64,000 bases of DNA from positions 45,800 through 109,799 of the forward strand of contig NZ_MLAQ01000001.1 of assembly GCF_002272895.1 (NCBI RefSeq). Reading direction: 5' to 3'. Origin of the DNA: Helicobacter sp. 12S02232-10. GTDB taxonomy: Bacteria; Campylobacterota; Campylobacteria; Campylobacterales; Helicobacteraceae. Below the pieces are notes generated by a model, which worked only from the letters and a program-made list of their open reading frames with translations, was not told where the DNA came from and searched no databases. Below are positions 58,063-64,000 of this stretch, piece by piece (position 1 is the stretch's first letter; each line of letters opens with the position of its first letter). A program made the position numbers and the translations under genes.

Positions 58063-59178
58063 ATCAGAATTTTTTGGAAGAAAAAAATTCTTATTTTCAA
58101 TTTTAGGGTAGAGAAGTTGTTGTTTGAAAATTCTGTAATTATCACAACCTAATTGCAATCCATTGTCGCAAACATAAGCAAATAGATCTAAAGCCCTTTG
58201 AGAGTCTTGCGTTACGCCAAGACCTCTTTGGTACAAGACTCCCAGATTATTACAACTTCCAAGCATTCCTCCATCGCAAGCGATTTGAAAATATTTTGCA
58301 GCATAAAAAAAGCTTACAGGGGCACCTGATTTTCCATTGGCATACATCCAGCCAAGATTTGCACAGCCTGAGATATCCCCAGCATTACAAGCTAAATAAT
58401 TTAAATCTACAAGACCAAGTTTTGCTCTATCTGCTCCATAGACATTATTTGTGTTTGACATCAACCCAAGATTGTAACAAGCCATATCGCTTCCTGCTTC
58501 ACAAGCGAATTTATAGTATTGCAAGGCTTTAAAATAATCTTTTTGAACGCCTTCGCCATTGGCATACATCCAAGCTAAATTATTACACGCCAAAACATCT
58601 CCACCTTGACAACCCGTCATATAAAGCTCAGCTGCTTTTTCTTTGTTATTGAGGTCGGCTTTTTTCTGATAATCATAGATCATTGCTAAGTTTGAACAAG
58701 CCGTTGCATCTCCCCCACTACATCCCATTTCATAATAACGTGTGGCTTTTTGAATGTCGGTTTGAATACCTACGCCATTCATATACATTGTCCCAACAGC
58801 AAAGCAACCGGCAGGATTACCCTGATCGCAAGACTGTGAAAATAATTTAAATGCAGTTTTATAATCTCCTTCTTTGGCAGTCTTAATACCTGCTTCTAGT
58901 ATGCCTTCAACGACATCTGGAGGGGTAAGATGATCTGTTATAGGGGTTGGTTTTTGAGTTATGGGTGTATCAGGTTCAGGATTAGGAGCCAAAATAGGGG
59001 GTGGGGTTTGATTTTCTTGAGAAGAAGGCTTTGATTGTTCGGAATTTTGAGGTTTTTGATCCGTATTTTGATTTTCGCTTTGAGAAACAGGAGACTCAGA
59101 TTCTTGAGCGTCAGCCGCATAAATGATATTTACCCCTATAAGTAGGGCAATCAAAAGACAGTTTTTAATCCTACGCAT
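58042..59178 (-). CDS. Secreted Sel1-repeat cysteine-rich protein (Hcp-like)
   Basis: A 378-residue protein with a signal peptide (residues 1-22, ending YAADAQ), a Pro/Gln/Ser-rich linker (about 23-90) and seven Sel1-type helical repeats, each carrying a C-x7-C pair (for example CDQGNPAGC, CSGGDATAC, CDNGLQLGC). In the Helicobacter cysteine-rich (Hcp) proteins these pairs form a disulfide in each repeat. Some Hcps bind host or cell-wall ligands; the role here is unknown. The Pro-rich linker is longer than in typical H. pylori Hcps. The last residues overlap the convergent YgjP-like gene. Confidence 0.88.
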   Translation of the reverse strand: MRRIKNCLLIALLIGVNIIYAADAQESESPVSQSENQNTDQKPQNSEQSKPSSQENQTPPPILAPNPEPDTPITQKPTPITDHLTPPDVVEGILEAGIKTAKEGDYKTAFKLFSQSCDQGNPAGCFAVGTMYMNGVGIQTDIQKATRYYEMGCSGGDATACSNLAMIYDYQKKADLNNKEKAAELYMTGCQGGDVLACNNLAWMYANGEGVQKDYFKALQYYKFACEAGSDMACYNLGLMSNTNNVYGADRAKLGLVDLNYLACNAGDISGCANLGWMYANGKSGAPVSFFYAAKYFQIACDGGMLGSCNNLGVLYQRGLGVTQDSQRALDLFAYVCDNGLQLGCDNYRIFKQQLLYPKIENKNFFLPKNSDSNEGRR

Positions 59179-59247
59179 TATTTTTTGGACTCCTGTATTT
59201 TTGAACTAAAGATTTTTAGAAATCAAACTAGCAAAAATCATACCAAG

Positions 59248-60453
59248 TTAATGCAACGCATCGTTTAATTCTATTTTTCTGGCACTTCTAAAGGCAATCA
59301 TTTTTCCACTTGTACTTTCTTGTCTGAAATGTACTCCATTTTTTCCGGAAAGTTCTTTGCCTTTATAAAGATTATTAGGATGGATTGAAAAATCTGGATT
59401 GATTTGAGCTATTTTTTTGGCTTCGGTTTCACTGATTTCAAAAATTGTTCCTGCTAGCACCGCGATTCCCCCATCGACAATACAACCATCCCCAAGACTG
59501 ATTCCTGTGGAACTATTCACACCTAAAAGACAATTTTTTCCAATACTGATAGGCGCGGAATTTCCCCCGCTAAGAACGCCAAGAATGCTCGCGCCACCGC
59601 CAATATCCGTGCCTTCTCCAATAATGACAGAAGAAGAAATTCTACCCTCATTCATACAAGCACCAAGTGCGCCGGCATTAAAATTTACATAGCTTGCTCC
59701 AGGCATTTGAGTGTAGCCTCCTGTACCAAGATAGGCTCCAAATCTAGTTTTAGCCGTATCTAAAATTCTTATGTTGTCATATTGAGGGATTACTTGCATC
59801 AAATAGCGTGGGAATTTATCGACAAAATCAATGTGGGGGTAGATTCCTCGCATTTTTAAAGCAATTTCATTTTCTCTAAGCCACTCCAATTCATAGGGTT
59901 TATTCCCGCTCCAAGCGACATTTTGTAAAAGTCCAAAAATCCCATCTAAAATCAAGCTTCTGAGTTTTGCTTTTCCCAAAGAAAGAGCAAGGAGTTTTAA
60001 ATAGGCGGTTTCGACACTTTCGCATTTAGTGTCTTTATAAATCACGGCAAAACGAAATAAGAATTCCCCGTTTTTGTCTCTGAGACGATTTTCATCTAAT
60101 GCTTTTTTGAGTTCAAGAACAACTTGAATATTTTTATGAATCATTTTGTTTTGAATCGCTTCGTTTAAAAATGGTGTATAAAGCTCCAAAGATTTATAAA
60201 TGAAATCTTCATCAATCCCATAGACGCATTCATTTTCATTGGAAATAATTTGTGCAGACGGGGTAATAGCATTCATAAACACAGCATATGAACCTAGATT
60301 TTCGTTTGTCCAGTTTAAAATCGGATAGGTTGCACAAAGCGTTTTTTTTGATTTTTCTCCAATATCAACTTTTGCAATACCAAAACCCAACGGGGTTTTG
60401 TAAGCAGAAGATTTTTGATAATTATCGACGAAAGTCTTAAATTTGTCTGTCAT
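59248..60453 (-). CDS. dapD: Tetrahydrodipicolinate N-succinyltransferase
   Basis: A 401-residue left-handed beta-helix transferase in the succinylase branch of lysine/meso-DAP synthesis. The long epsilonproteobacterial form is present, with the hexapeptide-rich core from TGGYTQMPGASYVNFNAGAL (about residues 250-269) through GTDIGGGASILGVLSGGNS and LLGVNSSTGISLGDGCIVDG. The ATG at 60453 has GGGAG upstream and gives the same length as H. pylori HP0626; five codons further upstream are also open. Confidence 0.94.
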   Translation of the reverse strand: MTDKFKTFVDNYQKSSAYKTPLGFGIAKVDIGEKSKKTLCATYPILNWTNENLGSYAVFMNAITPSAQIISNENECVYGIDEDFIYKSLELYTPFLNEAIQNKMIHKNIQVVLELKKALDENRLRDKNGEFLFRFAVIYKDTKCESVETAYLKLLALSLGKAKLRSLILDGIFGLLQNVAWSGNKPYELEWLRENEIALKMRGIYPHIDFVDKFPRYLMQVIPQYDNIRILDTAKTRFGAYLGTGGYTQMPGASYVNFNAGALGACMNEGRISSSVIIGEGTDIGGGASILGVLSGGNSAPISIGKNCLLGVNSSTGISLGDGCIVDGGIAVLAGTIFEISETEAKKIAQINPDFSIHPNNLYKGKELSGKNGVHFRQESTSGKMIAFRSARKIELNDALH

Positions 60454-60494
60454 TTTTATTTCTCCCAAAGAATATCAAGTGTTTTGTAATGTTA

Positions 60495-60500
60495 TTTATA
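60495..60500 (-). promoter_or_regulatory. Candidate -10 element of dapD
   Basis: TATAAA read on the minus strand, 42 bases ahead of the dapD ATG, in the 144-base gap after the AEC transporter gene. Confidence 0.35.
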
Positions 60501-60597
60501 GTGTTATTTGTTTGAATATTCAATAAAATATGATTGCATATGCTTCATTTTATTTAAAATATGGCTTAAACAGATTGATATGATTTTGATATAAAAC

Positions 60598-61512
60598 TTA
60601 TAAATAAGTCAGTCGCAACCACATCGGTATAGTCAATGCGCTGGCAAATATTCCAAATGCCACAGAGCTTACAGCTATTTTGTTGTTCAATCCTGCCCTC
60701 ATAATCACAGCTGCTGAGCTAATTAATGGAGGCATTGCTGATTCTAAGAGTGCCATTCTCCAAGTATCATTTATTGCAACTCCGCTTAATTTGATGAATA
60801 AGAATACTAAAGCAGGGACGATAAGCATTCCCCAAGATAAGACGAAAAAAGTGTTTTTCCACTCAGTCTTAATATCCCCAATGCTGATTTGAACACCTAT
60901 AGCAAATAAGGCTACTGGTGTTGCACAAGCTCCAAGTTGCCTGATGGGAATAAAAATCCATTCTTCGATTGAAAAAGGCATAAATTTAAAAACCAACCCT
61001 ACAATCAAAGCCAAGAAAAGCGGATTTTGAGATAATCTCATTGTGATTGCTCTAATACTGAAAACTCCCTTGCCTCCCAAACTCATAATCAAGGGTGTAA
61101 GCGTTGCCAATGGGATGGCTGTACATATTTGGTCGTATAAAATCGCTTTATTTGCATATTCTTGACCCAATGCACCTTGTACTAGGGGAACGCCCAAAAA
61201 CAGAGTATTTCCCAAAGTAGTCAAAAATGCCATTGCAATCGTAGTATTCTTGTCTCTTTTTAGTATTCTTTTGGCAAAAAAATACATTGCGCCCCCACCA
61301 ATCAGAGAACAACTTAATGCTATCAACATAATAAGGATCAGCTTGACATCAAGTTCAACGTGATAAATACCTGTAAAGATTTGTGCAGGCAGGGCAAAAT
61401 TGAGCAAAAATCCCAAAAGAATCCCGCTTTGTTTATTGCCAACCATACGCATCGTTTTTGCAAAATAGCCCAATCCGATAAACGCAAAGACCCCATACAA
61501 AGCTAATAGCAT
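60598..61512 (-). CDS. AEC-family transporter
   Basis: A 304-residue protein with ten hydrophobic segments, matching the auxin-efflux-carrier/malonate transporter (AEC) family. Recognisable parts are LLGFLLNFALPAQIFTGIYH (about residues 32-51), AFLTTLGNTLFLGVPLVQGA (about 94-113) and the C-terminal SAMPPLISSAAVIMRAGLN (about 258-276). Bacterial members carry dicarboxylates, amino acids or related anions; the substrate is unknown. It lies between ispG and dapD on the same strand with gaps on each side. Confidence 0.85.
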   Translation of the reverse strand: MLLALYGVFAFIGLGYFAKTMRMVGNKQSGILLGFLLNFALPAQIFTGIYHVELDVKLILIMLIALSCSLIGGGAMYFFAKRILKRDKNTTIAMAFLTTLGNTLFLGVPLVQGALGQEYANKAILYDQICTAIPLATLTPLIMSLGGKGVFSIRAITMRLSQNPLFLALIVGLVFKFMPFSIEEWIFIPIRQLGACATPVALFAIGVQISIGDIKTEWKNTFFVLSWGMLIVPALVFLFIKLSGVAINDTWRMALLESAMPPLISSAAVIMRAGLNNKIAVSSVAFGIFASALTIPMWLRLTYL

Positions 61513-61615
61513 TTTAAAACCTTTTAAAAAATTTAAAAGTGGATTGTATTCCTCTAAAGCTTTTTAAATCTTAAAAAATCTTTATAAATAAAATATTAAA
61601 ATTTTTCATATCGTT

Positions 61616-62689
61616 TTATTCTTGTGTTTGGCGTTCAAGTGCAAGTTGTTCGACTTCTTTGATGAAGACTTCCAATATTTTATCTTCAGGTAATTTACAT
61701 AAAATTTCGCCGTTTTTAATGATAAGCCCATCGTGATTGCCAAAGGCAATGGCAATATCGGCGTGCTTAGCTTCTCCGATTGCATTAACGGCACATCCCA
61801 TCACGCTGACGTTTAGGGGTGTTTTGATATGAGAAAGTCTTTTTTCTACTTCTTTAACCGCATCGACTAAATTTGCTTCAATTCTGCCGCAAGTTGGACA
61901 CGATATAATCGTAATTCCATCTTTTTGCCTCCCGCTATAACGTAAAATTGCTTTTGCAACTTTAATTTCCTCTTCAAGTTCTCCTGTAATAGAAACTCTC
62001 ATTGTATCCCCAATTCCATCCATCAATAAATTTCCTAAGGCCATTGAACTTTTGATCATTGAATGAAAAATTGTCCCAGCTTCAGTGACTCCTAGATGAA
62101 ACGGATAATTAACCAAAGGTCTGAGCATTTTGTATGCTTCAATCGTACGTTCTACATCGCTTGCTTTGAGGGATATTTTAATGTTTTCAAACCCAAAGTC
62201 TTCTAATAATTTGATATTGTAAAGAGCAGACTCTACCATACCCTTTGGCGTAGGCCCATATTTTTTCTCAAACTGCTTTTCTAAACTTCCGCTATTGACG
62301 CCTATGCGTATGGGGATTTGTTTTTGATTGCAAGCATCTGCAACTGCTTTGATTCTGTCTTTTGTCCCTATATTTCCGGGGTTGATACGAATGGCATCCA
62401 CACTTTGTGCAGCAATAAGTGCAAATTTATATCGAAAATGGATATCTGCTACGATTGGCAGAGGAGAAACTTTTTTGAGCTCTGCTAAAGCATTAGCATC
62501 TTTTTCATCACTTACAGCTACTCGAACAATATCGGCTCCTGCAAAGTGGAGTCTATCTATTTGTTTTTTAGTGGCATCTATATCTGCAGTTTTTGTAAAA
62601 GTCATACTCTGAACGCTGATAGGAGCATCTCCGCCAATGGGAACATTTCCTACAAAAATTTGTTTAGTGGGGTATCGAGGATTCAACAT
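61616..62689 (-). CDS. ispG: 4-hydroxy-3-methylbut-2-enyl diphosphate synthase IspG
   Basis: A 357-residue [4Fe-4S] enzyme of the MEP isoprenoid pathway that converts MEcPP to HMBPP. The N-terminal TIM barrel shows [20 protein letters not shown] (residues 19-38), and the C-terminal Fe-S domain holds the cysteine pair in [14 protein letters not shown] (about residues 258-271) and [20 protein letters not shown] (about 299-318). The length is normal. Together with dxs at 29074-30945 it shows the MEP route. Confidence 0.96.
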   Translation of the reverse strand: MLNPRYPTKQIFVGNVPIGGDAPISVQSMTFTKTADIDATKKQIDRLHFAGADIVRVAVSDEKDANALAELKKVSPLPIVADIHFRYKFALIAAQSVDAIRINPGNIGTKDRIKAVADACNQKQIPIRIGVNSGSLEKQFEKKYGPTPKGMVESALYNIKLLEDFGFENIKISLKASDVERTIEAYKMLRPLVNYPFHLGVTEAGTIFHSMIKSSMALGNLLMDGIGDTMRVSITGELEEEIKVAKAILRYSGRQKDGITIISCPTCGRIEANLVDAVKEVEKRLSHIKTPLNVSVMGCAVNAIGEAKHADIAIAFGNHDGLIIKNGEILCKLPEDKILEVFIKEVEQLALERQTQE

Positions 62690-62790
62690 TGTTTTTCCTT
62701 AGATTTTGAAAATATTATAAGCAATATTACGTTTTAATTTATTATTTAATTTAAAATTAAATTTGATAAGGATATAACGCTAAACTATGC

Positions 62791-62796
62791 TATAAT
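62791..62796 (+). promoter_or_regulatory. Candidate extended -10 element of the beta-propeller gene
   Basis: TATGCTATAAT, an extended -10 with the TGC element, 94 bases before the likely start. It leaves a leader of roughly 85 bases, in which no clear secondary structure is seen. Confidence 0.6.
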
Positions 62797-62889
62797 TATA
62801 CACAAAATTTTCACTCTATATTAAGGTAGCTTCACAACAAAGAACGCTTAATCAAAATCTTTAAATTTGTATTCAAAGCTGGGGTGCTT

Positions 62890-64000
62890 GTGCTTAAAGT
62901 TCGAAACAAAATTAATCTAATCGGTAATGCTCTTGATATTGTTTTTAATAACGGCGAATATTTGCTGGTAGATCACAACTATAGAGTGTATAAATTTTCA
63001 CTGAAAGAATTTATGTTTTCTTTCAGTAAGCAAGTTGCTAAAAACATTCCTCCACATCATCGTTATTCTAAAGCTATCGGCTGTTCTGCGGATGGTTATA
63101 TAATTGCTCCTAAGAATAAAAGCTCAATCGGTCGAATTTATAAGCTTGAAAATAACCATATTTTCTTAGCAACTCGTTTGAGATGGCATCAAGCTGATAT
63201 CAGTGTTTCAAAATTTTCTGAAGATTCCAGATATCTTGCTACGGGCGGGGAGGATGGGAGAGTTTTTATTTACACTCATCCCAATCATAGACTCAACACT
63301 TTTTTGCCTCGAAAACCCGATTATATCTCTTCAATTGTTTTTAGCAAAAGTTCAGAAAAAATTTGCTATGCCTCTTATGATTTAACTTTAACGATTTATG
63401 ATTTAAAAACAGATTCTCAGATGTTTGTCATAAAGACGCCCAGTGTTGTCGAAGATATGACTTTTTTCAATAGGGATCAAAAGATTTTTTATGTTTGCAA
63501 AAATGGTGAAGCAGGGATTTTTGACATTGTTTTAAATAAAAATGAATTTGCATCTTGTTTTTCTTCGTGGCCTACAAAAATGATGCTTAATATTGATGAA
63601 AATTATGCTTATATAGGCACGCGCGATGATATTTTGTATATCCATCATCTTAAAGACAATACGGTTTTTTCTTCTATAAAGCTTTCATCAAAGGGGGTGA
63701 CTTGTATCAAAGGATATGAGAATTGGATTTTTATCTGTTTTGCCAATGGGAATATTCAGATTATTGACAGGTTTTATAAAATGGATGAATTTTTGACTTT
63801 ATTGAATCAAAATGAATTCAAACAAGCCAAAGTTTTTGCCGAAAAGCACAATATTTTGCTTAAAACCTTGCAGGTCTATACAAAAATCAAGAATTTAAGC
63901 TGGCAAAAAATTCTCAAAGATGTTATGCAGCTTTTAAACAAAGGGGAAACTCAAAAGATTCTTAATATTACAGATCCTTATTTTGAGGATCCCCAAAAAG
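62890..64000 (+). CDS. WD40/beta-propeller-like protein (3' end beyond window)
   Basis: At least 370 codons, running off the window end. It starts at GTG 62890 (MLKVRNKINLIGNALDIVF) with GGGGTG upstream; a GTG two codons earlier is also open. WD40-like blades are visible, for example SKFSEDSRYLATGGEDGRVF (about residues 104-123), YISSIVFSKSSEKICYASYD and YAYIGTRDDILYIHHLKDN. From about residue 300 it turns helical (LNQNEFKQAKVFAEKHNILL). No signal peptide is seen. Campylobacterota carry related uncharacterised propeller proteins; I do not know the role. Confidence 0.7.
   Translation, partial: MLKVRNKINLIGNALDIVFNNGEYLLVDHNYRVYKFSLKEFMFSFSKQVAKNIPPHHRYSKAIGCSADGYIIAPKNKSSIGRIYKLENNHIFLATRLRWHQADISVSKFSEDSRYLATGGEDGRVFIYTHPNHRLNTFLPRKPDYISSIVFSKSSEKICYASYDLTLTIYDLKTDSQMFVIKTPSVVEDMTFFNRDQKIFYVCKNGEAGIFDIVLNKNEFASCFSSWPTKMMLNIDENYAYIGTRDDILYIHHLKDNTVFSSIKLSSKGVTCIKGYENWIFICFANGNIQIIDRFYKMDEFLTLLNQNEFKQAKVFAEKHNILLKTLQVYTKIKNLSWQKILKDVMQLLNKGETQKILNITDPYFEDPQK

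Overview
The window is about 64 kb of an AT-rich, densely packed bacterial chromosome. Gene content and order point to the genus Helicobacter (Campylobacterota), but not H. pylori. Several blocks follow H. pylori order: nuoA to nuoN then pflA, nadD-nikR-exbB-exbD-tonB, fliF-fliG-fliH-dxs, ppi-fba-efp, recA-eno-two small genes-aroK, the agmatine deiminase gene-hypF-hypE, csd6-era-hslU-hslV-rplI, and dapD near ispG. Genes for histidine synthesis, a CiaB homologue and a second nuoG suggest an enterohepatic-type Helicobacter. The species cannot be named from sequence reading alone.

Region 1 (1-19.5 kb, minus strand) is one long complex I operon that ends in the flagellar gene pflA. The NADH-input genes are remodelled. 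There is no normal nuoE or nuoF. In their place are a 76-residue NuoE-like protein and a fusion of the Fe-S tail of NuoF to a GltD-type FAD/NAD(P)H oxidoreductase, followed by two tandem nuoG genes. Region 2 (19.6-25.5 kb) holds a PHP histidinol-phosphatase, rsfS, nadD and nikR on the minus strand. Diverging from them are exbB-exbD-tonB, a PAP2 phosphatase and hisC. Region 3 (25.5-33.7 kb, plus strand) holds fliF-fliG-fliH-dxs, accC, hemD and crcB. Region 4 (33.7-42.8 kb) holds an EI24/CysZ-like membrane protein, a PEB4-type prolyl isomerase, fba, efp, a DUF2156/GNAT pair, a DUF302 protein, and the minus-strand group recA-eno-divIC-like-AMIN-aroK.

Region 5 (42.8-45.5 kb) is the one clearly accessory stretch. 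It has a secreted-type lipoprotein nuclease, an intact small putative antitoxin whose zeta-like toxin partner is frameshifted and truncated, several eroded coding fragments, and a 14-bp perfect hairpin. Region 6 (45.5-53.1 kb) holds tsaD, agmatine deiminase, hypF, hypE and a CiaB homologue that carries a zinc-peptidase signature. Region 7 (53.1-64 kb) holds csd6, era, hslU, hslV, rplI, a YgjP-type metallopeptidase, a seven-repeat cysteine-rich Sel1/Hcp protein, dapD, an AEC transporter, ispG, and the start of a beta-propeller protein cut by the window end.

No rRNA, tRNA, CRISPR array or intact insertion sequence was seen. Functional calls come from reading protein sequences and recognising families. 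Promoter calls rest on -10-like hexamers only and are tentative.
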